Made by a program: the position numbers and the translations under genes. Shown piece by piece: positions 34,923-44,384 of a stretch of 64,000 nucleotides of DNA (position 1 is its first letter; the number at the start of each line of letters is the position of its first letter). The stretch is from contig CAJXJY010000001.1 in NCBI GenBank assembly GCA_913055875.1, positions 558,001 through 622,000 of the forward strand. The letters are read 5' to 3'. Below the pieces are notes generated by a model. The model worked only from the letters and a program-made list of their open reading frames with translations. It made no database searches and had not been told where the DNA came from. This stretch comes from an uncultured Altererythrobacter sp. (GTDB lineage: Bacteria; Pseudomonadota; Alphaproteobacteria; Sphingomonadales; Sphingomonadaceae).

Positions 34923-35894
34923 ATGACGAACGTGTTCATCACGATCGATACCGAATATTCCTATGCTCTCGCCGCGCGTAAGCGTCCGGCGAGCCGCGAG
35001 GAGAATTTTGCGCGCTCGATTTCCTGCGAGACGCCCGACGGGCCGGCCGGGCTTACCTACAAGCTCGACATGTTCGATCGGCACGGCCTGAAGGCGGTGT
35101 TCTTCGTCGATCCTATGCCCGCATTGATCTACGGGGTCGAAGCGATTGCCGACATCGTCGGTCCGGCCGTTGAGCGCGGCCACGACGTGCAACTCCATGT
35201 CCATACCGAGTGGCTCGCGCTGGCTGGCGCCGGCAATCCGCTCGCCGGCAGGACGGGTCACAACATCAAGGATTTCGCTTTCGAAGAGCAATGCACGCTG
35301 CTCGACCGCGCACGCGATATGCTGATGGCGGCAGGTGCGCCGCGGCCGGTCGCGTTGCGCGCGGGTAATTACGGCGCCAACGACGATACGCTGCGCGCGC
35401 TCGCCGAACTCGGCTTCACGCATGATACGAGCCACTGCCCCGGCATCGCCGACGGGCATTGCGCGATCTCGCTGGGTCCGGAGGACCGCCACCCGGTCGA
35501 ACATTGCGGCGTGGTCGAAGTGCCGGTCGGCTGCATCGGCACCTTCGGCAAGGACCTGCGGCATGCGCAGATCACGGCGCTATCGGCATGGGAAATGCTG
35601 GCGGCACTCGAATTCGCGAGCGAGGAGAAGGTGCGCAACTTCACTTTCGTGTCGCACAGCTTCGAGTTGCTGTGCCGCAAGCGGCGCAGGATAAATCGTC
35701 TCGTCCGCAAGCGCTTCGAGAAGCTCTGCGCCGGGATTGCGGCCCTGGACGGGGTCAGAACCGCGACCTACGCCGAGAGCGCACCCGGACCGCTCGACCT
35801 GGCCGAGCCTCGCCCCGTCCTGCCGCTGAGCGAGGTGCGCTCGGGGCTTCGCGTGGTCGAGCAGGCGGTGGTCAACGCGATGTACGGCGCGTGA
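34923..35894 (+). CDS. Polysaccharide deacetylase-like protein
   Basis: The 323-aa protein resembles the NodB-homology fold. ITIDTEYS (6-13) stands where the catalytic Asp pair sits, HDVQLHVHTEW carries the His pair, RAGNYGANDDTLRALAELGF corresponds to motif 3 and VSHSFEL to a C-terminal motif. No signal peptide is visible, so the substrate may be cytosolic, such as a lipid-linked sugar. Its stop overlaps the next gene's GTG start. The pair suggests a polysaccharide or cell-surface pathway, but no glycosyltransferase is nearby. Confidence 0.75.
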   Translation: MTNVFITIDTEYSYALAARKRPASREENFARSISCETPDGPAGLTYKLDMFDRHGLKAVFFVDPMPALIYGVEAIADIVGPAVERGHDVQLHVHTEWLALAGAGNPLAGRTGHNIKDFAFEEQCTLLDRARDMLMAAGAPRPVALRAGNYGANDDTLRALAELGFTHDTSHCPGIADGHCAISLGPEDRHPVEHCGVVEVPVGCIGTFGKDLRHAQITALSAWEMLAALEFASEEKVRNFTFVSHSFELLCRKRRRINRLVRKRFEKLCAGIAALDGVRTATYAESAPGPLDLAEPRPVLPLSEVRSGLRVVEQAVVNAMYGA

Positions 35895-36808
35895 GCGGCG
35901 CTGCGCCCGTACCGGTGCGCTTCACGCTCGGATCGCGCCATCTGCTGAGCATTCCGCGCGAACTGGTGACGGTGTCCTTCGGGCTGCCGCAGCTGATCGC
36001 TGGCGATGCGGTCCGCCTCCCCGCCCTGCCGCCCGGCTGCGATGGCTATCGCGTTCTGTCGGCGCCGGTCGACCGGATCGATCCCATCCTGCGTGCGCAC
36101 CCTGAGACACTCATCGGCGGGATACAGTCCTATCGCCGCCATTATATCGAAATGGCCGGCACGTTCGAAGACTATCTCGCGTGCTTCTCGGCGAAGACCC
36201 GCTCCACCTTGCGCCGCAAGTGCCGCAAATTCGCCAGGGAAGCTGGGGGAGAGCTCGATATCCGAGAATATCGCACCTCCTCGGAAATGGGGGAATTCCT
36301 GCGCCACGCCGTCCCGCTGTCCGAGCGAACCTATCAGGCGCGGTTGCTCGACGCGGGCCTGCCGCAAGACGAGGCCGCGCGCGAGGAGATGGGTTCGCGC
36401 GCGGAACAGGATCGCGTACGCGCCTATCTGCTTTTCGCGGGCGGCGAGGCGGTGAGCTATCTCTACCTGCCGGTCGACCGGGGTGTCGTGCGCTACGCCT
36501 GGCTCGGCTACGACGAGGCTTGGGCGAGGCTCTCGCCCGGCACGGTGTTGCAGATGGAAGCTCTCGAACGTCTGTTTGCGGAGGGACGCTACCGCTGGTT
36601 CGACTTCACCGAGGGAGAAGGCGCGCACAAGGCGATGTTCGGCACCGGCAGCGTGGAATGCTGCTCGTTCCTGCTGCTGCGGGGTGACCTGCCCAATCGC
36701 CTGCTGCTCGGGTCGCTCAAGGCGTTCGACGGCGGCGTGGCGATCGCGAAATCGCTCGCGGAGAAGACCGGCGCGCTGTCGCCGGCGCGCAAGGCGCTGC
36801 GCGGTTGA
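35891..36808 (+). CDS. GNAT acetyltransferase, CelD/BioF2-like
   Basis: The 305-aa protein matches the acetyltransferase group found with exopolysaccharide genes (Acetyltransf_6). Visible landmarks are FSAKTRSTLRRKCRKFARE (about 99-117), the strand VSYLYLPVDRGVVRYAWLGYDE and the ending segment FDFTEGEGAHKAMFG. The GTG at 35891 overlaps the deacetylase-like stop codon, so the two are translationally coupled. Together they could remodel acetyl groups on one glycan, which is inference. Confidence 0.75.
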   Translation: MSGAAPVPVRFTLGSRHLLSIPRELVTVSFGLPQLIAGDAVRLPALPPGCDGYRVLSAPVDRIDPILRAHPETLIGGIQSYRRHYIEMAGTFEDYLACFSAKTRSTLRRKCRKFAREAGGELDIREYRTSSEMGEFLRHAVPLSERTYQARLLDAGLPQDEAAREEMGSRAEQDRVRAYLLFAGGEAVSYLYLPVDRGVVRYAWLGYDEAWARLSPGTVLQMEALERLFAEGRYRWFDFTEGEGAHKAMFGTGSVECCSFLLLRGDLPNRLLLGSLKAFDGGVAIAKSLAEKTGALSPARKALRG

Positions 36809-36813
36809 AACGA

Positions 36814-36843
36814 AAGGGCCGGAGATTCGCACCCCCGGCCCTT
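36814..36843 (-). terminator. Hairpin terminator between convergent genes
   Basis: A 9-bp stem (AAGGGCCGG with CCGGCCCTT) encloses a 12-nt loop. On the minus strand it is followed by TCGTTTC, which suits the end of rplK-rplA, and the plus-strand GNAT gene ends 6 bp before it. The T run is weak on both sides. Confidence 0.55.
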
Positions 36844-36889
36844 GAAAATTTGCGCGCTCAAGCAGCGCGCAGCGCGGTAGCACAAAAAA

Positions 36890-37582
36890 TTACGCCCCTT
36901 CGACCTCGCCGAGATCGATCTTCAGGCCCGGGCCCATCGTGCTGGTCAGCGAGACCTTCTTGACGAACTTGCCCTTGGCGCCGCTCGGCCTGGCCTTGAC
37001 GATCGCGTCGGTCATCGCCTTGAAATTGGCCTTGAGGCCCTCGTCCGTGAACGACAGCTTGCCGATGCCCGAGTGGATGATGCCCATCTTCTCGACCCGG
37101 AACTCGACCTGGCCGCCCTTGGCGTCCTTGACCGCCTGCTCGACGTTCGGGGTGACGGTGCCGAGCTTGGGGTTGGGCATCAGCCCCTTGGGGCCGAGCA
37201 CCTTGCCCAGACGGCCGACCACGCCCATCATGTCGGGGGTGGCGATCACGCGGTCGTAATCGAGATTGCCCGCCTGCATGTCTTCCATCAGGTCTTCGGC
37301 ACCGACCTTGTCGGCCCCGGCGGCGAGCGCCTTGTCGGCATTGTCGCCCTTGGCGAACACCGCGACCTTGACGTCCTTGCCGGTGCCCGAGGGCAGCGAC
37401 ACCATGCCGCGCACCATCTGGTCGGCATGGCGCGGATCGACGCCGAGATTCATCGCGACCTCGACCGTCTCGTCGAACTTCGCCTTGTGCTCGCGCAGCG
37501 TCGCGATCGCCTCGTCGACGGTGTAGAGTTTCTCGCGGTCGAGCTCGGCGACCGCTTTCTGCTTCCTGGTCAGCGTAGCCAT
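36890..37582 (-). CDS. rplA: 50S ribosomal protein L1
   Basis: L1 binds 23S rRNA at the ribosome stalk that guides tRNA exit. In many bacteria it also represses its own operon. The 230-aa product is full-length, with the conserved [15 protein letters not shown] (about 128-142) and a C-terminal [11 protein letters not shown]. It starts 2 bp after the rplK stop codon. The usual downstream rplJ-rplL pair is not next to it; a terminator and a convergent gene follow. Confidence 0.97.
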   Translation of the reverse strand: MATLTRKQKAVAELDREKLYTVDEAIATLREHKAKFDETVEVAMNLGVDPRHADQMVRGMVSLPSGTGKDVKVAVFAKGDNADKALAAGADKVGAEDLMEDMQAGNLDYDRVIATPDMMGVVGRLGKVLGPKGLMPNPKLGTVTPNVEQAVKDAKGGQVEFRVEKMGIIHSGIGKLSFTDEGLKANFKAMTDAIVKARPSGAKGKFVKKVSLTSTMGPGLKIDLGEVEGA

Positions 37583-37584
37583 GA

Positions 37585-38016
37585 TCAGCCCTCCACCACT
37601 TCGATGCCCATCGAGCGGGCGCTGCCGCCGATGATCTTGACCGCCTGGTCGATATCGTTGGCGTTGAGATCCTTCATCTTGGCTTCGGCGATCTCGGCCA
37701 GCTGGCTGGTCCTGATCGTGCCGATGATGTCCTTGCCCGGCTCCTTCGAGCCCGACTTGATCTTCATCGCCTTCTTGATGAGGAAGCTCGCGGGCGGGCT
37801 CTTGGTCTCGAAGGTGAAGCTGCGGTCGGCATAGACGGTGATCTTGGTCGGGATCGGCGCGCCCTTTTCCATGTCCTGCGTGGCGGCGTTGAACGCCTTG
37901 CAGAATTCCATGATGTTGACGCCGCGCTGACCGAGCGCGGGGCCGATGGGCGGGCTGGGATTGGCGATGCCGGCGGGCACCTGAAGGTTGATGTAACCTT
38001 CGATCTTCTTGGCCAT
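37585..38016 (-). CDS. rplK: 50S ribosomal protein L11
   Basis: L11 forms the GTPase-associated centre with 23S rRNA. The 143-aa product is complete, with the Pro-rich [20 protein letters not shown] segment (about 15-34) and a C-terminal [25 protein letters not shown]-like bases precede the start. In most bacteria rplK follows nusG directly, but here nusG is 7.7 kb away, so this gene needs its own promoter. Confidence 0.98.
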   Translation of the reverse strand: MAKKIEGYINLQVPAGIANPSPPIGPALGQRGVNIMEFCKAFNAATQDMEKGAPIPTKITVYADRSFTFETKSPPASFLIKKAMKIKSGSKEPGKDIIGTIRTSQLAEIAEAKMKDLNANDIDQAVKIIGGSARSMGIEVVEG

Positions 38017-38138
38017 GAGAGGCCTCCTTTCTCACTGTCGCCGCGCATCCGGAGACGCGAGGCTCATGGTAAGCGGTCGAGCAGCGGATCGCTCCGCCTT
38101 CCGCACGGGTTTCCAAAGCTGTCGCCGAGGAAGGCGCG

Positions 38139-38166
38139 CACATAGCGATTTCGCGCACGAATGCAA
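38139..38166 (-). promoter_or_regulatory. Possible promoter of rplK-rplA
   Basis: On the minus strand TTGCAT and TATGTG are spaced 16 bp, about 120 bp upstream of rplK. The 38017-38455 gap also holds a 12-bp hairpin (38271-38282 with 38289-38300) with no T run on either strand, and the palindrome TTGCA-N5-TGCAA near 38195. The promoter call is weak in its -10 element. Confidence 0.35.
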
Positions 38167-38455
38167 GCGATTCGCCCGCGCTGGCGCTGGGTAGTTGCAA
38201 CAAATGCAAGTTGAAATAGTACATCCGCGCGGCCCCGTACGAACTTTCCCAAAGAGCGGCCCCGAAACGCCGAAGCCCCGCCGGGGATGGCGGGGCTTCG
38301 TGAGGCGATCGCGACTCGATTCAAGTGAGGCTATCACAGGCGGCGGCGTGTAGGAAAACGGTTTCCGCATGGCCGCGCGGGCGAGCCCCGCGACAATCGT
38401 CTTTCCTTAAGCATTCCGGTCCATTAGTATCGTCCTCGGACTGAAGGGGTTTCAT

Positions 38456-39124
38456 ATGATCCATATCGCCGTTCGCGTGCGCGAACTCGTTTCGAGCAAT
38501 GTCGACTCGATGGTCGACCGGGCGAGCAACCCGGCCAAGATGCTGGGCAATCTGTGCACCGAGATCGAGGAAAGCCTGATCGCCCTTCACGGCGAGCTGT
38601 CGCAGGCCAGGCGCCGCGCCGAGCGCTGCGCGGAGCAGGCGACGGCCGTGTCGGCGCAGGCGGAGGAATGGACCGCCAAGGCCAAGACCGCGATGGATCA
38701 CAAGCGCGAAGACCTCGCCCGGTCGGCGCTGCTGGCGCGCGAGGACGAGCGCGCGCGGGCGAAATCGCTCGCCGCCGAATCGAAGCAAGCCGGCGAGGAA
38801 GCGCGCGAAATCGAAGCCGCCATCGGCGAACTGGAAACCAAGCGGACAGAGGTCTCCGCCCGCCTCAAGTCCATGCCGGGCGGGCGGCAGGGCTGCGCTT
38901 CGGAGGGAACCGGCGACAGCCGCACCGACCGCCGCCTCGATCGTATCGCGCGCATGGAACGGCGGGCCGGTTTCGCGAGCGGCGACAGGGCCGAGCCCGC
39001 ACCGGCGAGCGTCGACGCCGAAATCGCCTCGCTGCAGCGCGATGCCGATATCGCGGCCGAGCTGGCGGCGATGAAATCGACCAAGGGCAAGCAGCCCGCA
39101 GCGAAAAAGCGCAAGACGAAATAG
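38456..39124 (+). CDS. pspA: PspA/IM30 family protein
   Basis: PspA proteins form oligomers that support a stressed inner membrane. The 222-aa product is almost entirely helical with a long coiled coil (about 25-140). The N-terminal helix IAVRVRELVSSNVDSMVDRASNPAKM is the membrane-binding and family-defining part. The last 30 residues are rich in Lys and Ala. No pspB, pspC or pspF is next to it, so regulation differs from enterobacteria. Confidence 0.83.
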   Translation: MIHIAVRVRELVSSNVDSMVDRASNPAKMLGNLCTEIEESLIALHGELSQARRRAERCAEQATAVSAQAEEWTAKAKTAMDHKREDLARSALLAREDERARAKSLAAESKQAGEEAREIEAAIGELETKRTEVSARLKSMPGGRQGCASEGTGDSRTDRRLDRIARMERRAGFASGDRAEPAPASVDAEIASLQRDADIAAELAAMKSTKGKQPAAKKRKTK

Positions 39125-39215
39125 CCGTATGCGTCCCGGCCTCGGCGGACGCGGCTCGGACTTTCGTCGATAGGCAGTAGACTGCGGCGTTCGTCCGGGG
39201 CAGGCTGCCGGGATC

Positions 39216-40313
39216 ATGACCGTTGGACGGATCGAACCCGCATTCGCCGCGCGTGTTGTGCGTGCGGCGCTTCTCTGCAGCGCCCTGGCCTGCGCATCGG
39301 CCGCGAGCAGCCAGCCGGCGGAGCCCGGGGCGGAGGATCCCGAATCGGTCCGCACCACGCTCCCCCCGGCCGAATTCGACGAGGAGCTCGCGATCGGCGG
39401 GGAGGAGATCGACGCCGACATGCTCGCCAGCCGGATGACGGTGGAGGTGCGGGTCAACGATACCGGGCCCTACCGGTTCATCGTCGACAGCGGCGCCGAT
39501 ACCTCGGTGGTCGGGCAGCGGATCGCGGCGGCGCTCGCCATGCCGGCGGCCGAGCCGCGCATCCTGAACGCGATGACCGAAACGACCTGGGTCGAGCGCG
39601 TCACGGTCGACAGCCTGCAGCTGGGCCCGGCGACGTTCGAGGGGCTCAAAGTGCCCGTGCTGCGCGAGCGCCATATCGGTGCGGAGGGGATGATCGGGCT
39701 CGACGCGCTGGTCGACCAGCGGCTGATGATGGATTTCGAGAACCGCACGATCACTGTCGACGGTACCGACGATCCCGAACCCGAATGGGGCGGCGAGATC
39801 GTGGTCCGCGCGCGGCTGCAGCGCGGCCAGCTGATCCTGACCGAGGTCGAGGCCGGCAGGCATGCGGTCGAGGCGGTGATCGATACCGGCACCGAGATCA
39901 GCATCGGCAACGCCGCGTTGAAGGACCTGCTGTTCCGCCGCACGCGCTCGCGCGACCGGCTGACGGTTGGCATTGCGGGCGTCACCGGCAAGCCGGCAGA
40001 TCTCGAAGTCGTGATCGTGCGCGAGCTCCAGCTCGGCCCGGTCAAGGTGTACAACGTGCCGATCGCCTTCGCCGATGTGCCGCCGTTCCGGGTGTTCGGG
40101 CTCGACGAGACGCCCGCTCTGCTGCTCGGCACCGACCTGATGGAGCATTTCCGCAAGGTGTCGCTCGATTTCGGCGCGCGCAAGGTCCGCTTCCAGCTCA
40201 AGAAATGCGAGCGCCAGCGGATCGAACTGAGGGCGCACACCTCGTTCGCGTCGCGAGTCAAGGCCGAGCGCGCGCGGATCGAGGCGCGGACGATCAGCGC
40301 GTGTGCGAGATGA
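39216..40313 (+). CDS. Exported protein with two aspartic-protease motifs
   Basis: The 365-aa protein starts with a signal-like segment (about 12-32). It carries two retropepsin-type active-site motifs: VDSGAD (90-95) and IDTGTE (222-227), each followed by a hydrophobic strand and a LG/LGTDL segment (155-162 and about 305-311). Most bacterial members of this superfamily have one motif and must dimerise. Two in one chain suggest a self-contained protease made of duplicated halves. The target is unknown and it is probably periplasmic. Composite hairpin repeat copy 5 follows the stop. Confidence 0.75.
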   Translation: MTVGRIEPAFAARVVRAALLCSALACASAASSQPAEPGAEDPESVRTTLPPAEFDEELAIGGEEIDADMLASRMTVEVRVNDTGPYRFIVDSGADTSVVGQRIAAALAMPAAEPRILNAMTETTWVERVTVDSLQLGPATFEGLKVPVLRERHIGAEGMIGLDALVDQRLMMDFENRTITVDGTDDPEPEWGGEIVVRARLQRGQLILTEVEAGRHAVEAVIDTGTEISIGNAALKDLLFRRTRSRDRLTVGIAGVTGKPADLEVVIVRELQLGPVKVYNVPIAFADVPPFRVFGLDETPALLLGTDLMEHFRKVSLDFGARKVRFQLKKCERQRIELRAHTSFASRVKAERARIEARTISACAR

Positions 40314-40645
40314 TTTTGCGGTGGTGCCGAGGGCTGTTGCTGGGTTGCAAGTGTCGGACCGCCAAAAGCGGCACCGGCCCACTCCCCCGCCCGGAGTCCT
40401 TGTTGCGTGCGGGAAGCACCTCCGTGCTTCCCTTGCTGTTCCGTCCCACGCCCCCACCCGGGCACCCCGACCATAGTAACCTATGGGTGGCCGGGTGGGG
40501 GCGTGGGACGGAACAGCCCCGGCGGGCCGACGATTGCCGCGCCGTGACGGGCTTCGTCACCGCCGGATGACTAAAACGCGTGGAAGGGCGGGGGAGTGGG
40601 CCGGTGCCGCAACGGCCAGACGGAGGTCCGGCCCGCACGCAACAA
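40314..40645. repeat. Composite hairpin repeats, nested pair (copy 5)
   Basis: A type II element is split by a type I element. The outer arms (40368-40392 with 40586-40610) are a perfect 25-bp inverted repeat, and the outer A end follows at 40611-40642. Between them lies a type I element with A end GGAGTCCTTGTTGCGTGCGG (40393), stem GGGAAGCAC (40411-40419) with 40424-40432 around CTCC, the central hairpin (about 40441-40510) and a B end near 40550. It fills the start of the gap between the protease and the convergent TonB receptor. Confidence 0.85.
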
Positions 40646-40667
40646 ATGGCTCCGAGAGGGAACGCGC

Positions 40668-40860
40668 ATCGCCGCAACATCGCTCCTTCCCCCATGGGGG
40701 AAGGATAGCGGAGGTTGCTCCGAAGGAGTTACCGCAGCTTGGATGAGGGCGAATGGCACACGCGGCTCTCACCCCCCATCCAAGGTCCGCTAGGCGCCTT
40801 CGGCGCCAAGCTCCCCTATCCTTCCCCCTCGAGGGGGAAGGGCCTGCGCGTTCGCAAGGA
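40668..40860. repeat. Long imperfect inverted repeat, second family
   Basis: Short palindromes (CCTTCCCCCATGGGGGAAGG at 40683-40702, GGCGCCTTCGGCGCC near 40795, CCTTCCCCCTCGAGGGGGAA near 40820) bracket a unit whose parts recur in rearranged order at 49680-49870. It shares the motifs GCGGAGGTT, CGCAGCTTGGATGAGGG and AAGGTCCGCTAG. No gene is seen here. Confidence 0.7.
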
Positions 40861-40926
40861 AAGCAGCGTACCCAAAAAACGGGGGAGCCGAAGCTCCCCC
40901 AGTCTTCGTCCCGACCGTTCCGCGGG

Positions 40927-43900
40927 TCAGAACTTCTTGCGCAGTTCGACGTGAAACACGCGGCCGCGCGCCGTGTGCAGCTCGCTGAAGAAACCGTAGG
41001 TCTCGTCGGCCAGCGGCGGGTCCTTGTCGAACAGGTTGTTGATCGCGAAACGCAGCCGCGTGCCGTCGAGCGGAGTGTCGTTGTTGATCGAGTAGGCGAT
41101 CGAGAAATTGACCGTGAACCAGTCGTCGACGCGGTAGAAATTGGCGTTCGGATCGTCCGATTCGATCAGCACGTCGCGGGTCACGCTGGTGTCCCACACC
41201 GCGCCGGTATACTGGCCGTAGAGCCCGATATCGACCGGGCCGTCCTCCCAGTTGACCGCGGCGTTGAAGCGCCATTTGGGACGTCCCTCGATCTCGAGCA
41301 GCTGGCCCAGCCCGCCGACGGTGACGTCGGTCGGCAGGGTACCGTCGGCGATGCCGTCGAGCAGTTCCTGCCCGTCCGGGCCCGCCGACTGGATGAAGCT
41401 CGTCAGCCGCGCCGCGTTGAAGCGCAGGCGGAACTGGCCGAGGCCGAAATCGGGCACGCGGTAGAACAGGCCGAAATCCCACCCCTTCGACAGACGGCTG
41501 TCGAGGTTTAGGTAGGGGTCGAGCACCTGGATGATCGCCCCCGCCGGGGCGAGGCTGGTGCCGGTGAACAGCGCGATGTCGTCGGCGGTCGGATCCTCGC
41601 GGATCACGTTCGGATTGGTGCTGCCGTTGAGGCGGCGCAGCAGGTCGAGCGCGATCGCGTTGTCGTCGCCGAACGTGCCGACCAGCCCGGTCTGCTTGAC
41701 CCGCCAGTAGTCCGCGGTCAGCGTCAGGCCGGGAATGAAGCCCGGTTCGAGCACGATGCCGACATTGATGCTCTCGCTGTCCTCGGGCTCGAGGTTCTCG
41801 GTGCCCGAACGGAAGCTGATCGTACCCGCGCCGGGGCACGCGCCGAGATTGGACAGCGTGCCCTTCTCGACCCGCGCCTGGCACACGACGAAGTCGTCGC
41901 GCGTGTTGGAGCGGGTGGTGCCCTCGTCGTTGACCTGGACGAGGTTCGGCGCGCGGAAGCCTTCCGACCATGCACCGCGCAAGGTGACACCCGGGAAGGT
42001 GGTCCACGACGCCGCGATGCGCGGGACCATCGCGGTCGCGTCGATGTCGTCGAAATGCTCGATCCGGCCCGCGAGCTGGACGTTGAATTCCTCCACCAGC
42101 GGGATATCCATGTCGGGGCTCACCACCGGCACGAACACCTCGGCGAAGGCCGAATAGACGTTGCGTTCGCCGCTGGTGTCGGGCGAGGGGCTGGTGCCCG
42201 CGACGTCGCTGCCATTGAACTCGCCGGTCACGCTGTCGGTGAAGGTGATGGTGCCGTCGAGCCGCGGGTCGCGATCGTCGTAGAAGGTCTCGCGGCGCCA
42301 CTCGATGCCCGCAGCGACGCCGAGATTGCCGCCCGGCAGCGAGAACAGGTCGTCGCGGCTGAGCTTGAAATCGGCCAGCGCGAGGCTGGTGCCGCCCTTG
42401 CGGAAGACGTCGATCCGGAACGGGTCGATCGAGGATTGCGGGTTGGGCGTGCAGTCGCCCTCGCCCGGGTCGGAATCGACGCAGCCGCCGTTGAACGGGT
42501 TGTAGGCGTCGGGCGTGGTCAGGTTGATCTGCTGCTGCATCAGCGTCAGCGAGACGCGGTTGCGCGCGAGGTCGACCGAATCGGCTTCCGAGTAGAGGAA
42601 GCCGGTATCGAAGTCCCACGCGCCGAAATTGCCGCGCAACCCCGCGACCAGGCGGTAGGTGTCCTTGTCGACCGATACGTCGCGATTGCCGACATCGACG
42701 AAGCGGTAGCGCTCCATGATGACGTCGGCGCCGCCGGCGGCGATCGTGGTGCCGGGCAGGCGTTCGGGATTGGGCTGGCCGTTGCGCGTGACGGGGCCGA
42801 ACGGGTTGTAATAGGCGTTGCGCGAAATCCCCACCGGCACCGCGCTGAGGATCGCCGAGGCCTCGATGAAGCGGCGGTTTTCCGAGCGGTAATAGCTGCC
42901 TTCGAAATAGGCTTCGAGATTGTCGGTCAGTTCGTAATTGAGCAGCGCCATCGCGTTGTAGCGGTTCTTGCGGCTGTAGAGGTGGTTGCCGAAATTGGTG
43001 TTGTAGCGCACGTCGGTGGTCGGCGTGGTGCCCGCGCGGGCGCAGATGCCGTTGCCGAAATCGAGTGCGCAGTTCGGAAAATAATCCGGCTGGAGATAGA
43101 AATCGTCGTCGCCGATCGGCGTGCGGCTGGCGGGCGAGGGGCCCTGGATGTCGAACTGGCCGAACGGACCGAAGGTGTTGCGGTTGTTGAACGAGGCGTC
43201 GTCCTCGAACGGCGTGCCCACTACCAGCGGCCGCCGGTCTTCCTCGCCGGCATAGTCGCGTTCCGAGGCGAGCAGGCCGTTCTCGTGGAAATAGCCGCCA
43301 TAGACGGTCAGATTGCCGCGCCCGCCGCCGAAATCGAACCCGAACCCGCCGCTGAGGCGGTAATTGTAGAGGCTGGTGCCGTCCGAGGCGCGCCAGTCGC
43401 CCTCGATGAAGCCGCCCTTCATGTTGCCCTTGAGGATGGTGTTGACCACCCCGGCAACCGCGTCGGCGCCGTAGATCGCCGAGGCGCCGTCGCGCAGCAC
43501 CTCGATCCTGCGCACGCTGCCCGGCGCGATCTCGTTGGTGTCGGAGGAGACCACCGGCACCAGCAGCTCGGTCTGGAAGCCGGGATGCAGCGTCATGCGG
43601 CGGCCGTTGATCAGCAGAAGCGTGTTGCCGGTGCCGAGATCGCGCAGATTGATCGAGCCGACATCGCCGCGCGCGCTGTTCTGCGTGGTCGCGTTCTGCT
43701 CGTTGAAGGCCACCGTGCCCGCCTGCGGGATCGAGCGGAACAGCTCGTCGCCCGACGAAGCGCCGGTGTTCTCGATCGCCTGCTCGTCGAGCACGGTGAC
43801 GGGCAGCACGTCGTTGATCTGCGCGCCCTGGATCTGCGTCCCGATGACGACGATCGGCTCTTCTTCGGTTTCATTTGCGGGCACCTCGGCCTCGGCGGTC

Positions 43901-43983
43901 TGGGCCGCGGCCTGGCCATGGACCAGGGCGAGCGCCGAGGTTGCCAAAACAAATGACTGAAACTTAACGGAAAAATAGCGCAT
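40927..43983 (-). CDS. Large TonB-dependent receptor
   Basis: The 1018-aa protein is of the long receptor type common in sphingomonads for oligosaccharides or peptides. A signal peptide (1-28, ending HGQAAAQ) precedes a TonB-box-like EEEPIVVIG, a plug domain (about 55-175, with SINLRDLGTGNTLLLINGRRM) and a barrel that ends RGRVFHVELRKKF with the terminal Phe. Four Cys lie in predicted extracellular loops. The start at 43983 was chosen for the signal peptide. An esterase gene lies upstream on the same strand, so a plant-polymer ligand is possible. Confidence 0.88.
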   Translation of the reverse strand: MRYFSVKFQSFVLATSALALVHGQAAAQTAEAEVPANETEEEPIVVIGTQIQGAQINDVLPVTVLDEQAIENTGASSGDELFRSIPQAGTVAFNEQNATTQNSARGDVGSINLRDLGTGNTLLLINGRRMTLHPGFQTELLVPVVSSDTNEIAPGSVRRIEVLRDGASAIYGADAVAGVVNTILKGNMKGGFIEGDWRASDGTSLYNYRLSGGFGFDFGGGRGNLTVYGGYFHENGLLASERDYAGEEDRRPLVVGTPFEDDASFNNRNTFGPFGQFDIQGPSPASRTPIGDDDFYLQPDYFPNCALDFGNGICARAGTTPTTDVRYNTNFGNHLYSRKNRYNAMALLNYELTDNLEAYFEGSYYRSENRRFIEASAILSAVPVGISRNAYYNPFGPVTRNGQPNPERLPGTTIAAGGADVIMERYRFVDVGNRDVSVDKDTYRLVAGLRGNFGAWDFDTGFLYSEADSVDLARNRVSLTLMQQQINLTTPDAYNPFNGGCVDSDPGEGDCTPNPQSSIDPFRIDVFRKGGTSLALADFKLSRDDLFSLPGGNLGVAAGIEWRRETFYDDRDPRLDGTITFTDSVTGEFNGSDVAGTSPSPDTSGERNVYSAFAEVFVPVVSPDMDIPLVEEFNVQLAGRIEHFDDIDATAMVPRIAASWTTFPGVTLRGAWSEGFRAPNLVQVNDEGTTRSNTRDDFVVCQARVEKGTLSNLGACPGAGTISFRSGTENLEPEDSESINVGIVLEPGFIPGLTLTADYWRVKQTGLVGTFGDDNAIALDLLRRLNGSTNPNVIREDPTADDIALFTGTSLAPAGAIIQVLDPYLNLDSRLSKGWDFGLFYRVPDFGLGQFRLRFNAARLTSFIQSAGPDGQELLDGIADGTLPTDVTVGGLGQLLEIEGRPKWRFNAAVNWEDGPVDIGLYGQYTGAVWDTSVTRDVLIESDDPNANFYRVDDWFTVNFSIAYSINNDTPLDGTRLRFAINNLFDKDPPLADETYGFFSELHTARGRVFHVELRKKF

Positions 43984-44061
43984 TACTGCCCCCTGAAAGA
44001 CCCCTTGGAAAACCAAGGAGGGGGAAAATGCCGCGAAAATCGGGGGGCACAAGCAAATTCG

Positions 44062-44090
44062 ATTATATCGTTGTTTTTGGCTAATATTCG
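44062..44090 (-). promoter_or_regulatory. Possible promoter of the large TonB receptor
   Basis: On the minus strand a perfect TATAAT (44062-44067) lies about 78 bp upstream of the start codon, but the -35 position reads CGAATA. The gap 43984-44384 is AT-rich between 44050 and 44210 and shows no other gene. Confidence 0.35.
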
Positions 44091-44384
44091 CCGTTTCGCG
44101 ACTTGACGATTAGGGGGTTTTCGATCAAGTAAAGCCTAGTAAAAAAACTTGGCTATTTGACAAACCAAGTGCAACTCCGTTTTAACTTGAGACGGCAAGA
44201 TAGCACTTCTTGCTCGAAGGTCAGCTAAAACGCCCCGCCGTGCCGAGTATCGCGCGTCCGCAGCAGAATCGGCTGCCGGAAGCGCCCCGGAGCGTCATTT
44301 GTTGCCGAATTGTCACAAAGATTGGCGGGGAAGGGCCCGTTGAGCACCCTGTCCGACGCTGGCGGGCGGTCTTGCGCCTGCGCG

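Noticed and set aside
38271-38300. A 12-bp GC-rich hairpin upstream of rplK considered as a terminator
   Set aside because: No T run follows on either strand and no gene ends into it. It may be a repeat or leader structure.
40483-40793. Several short frames inside the composite repeats at 40.4-40.8 kb
   Set aside because: They are translations of inverted repeats and recur wherever the element occurs, with no ribosome sites.
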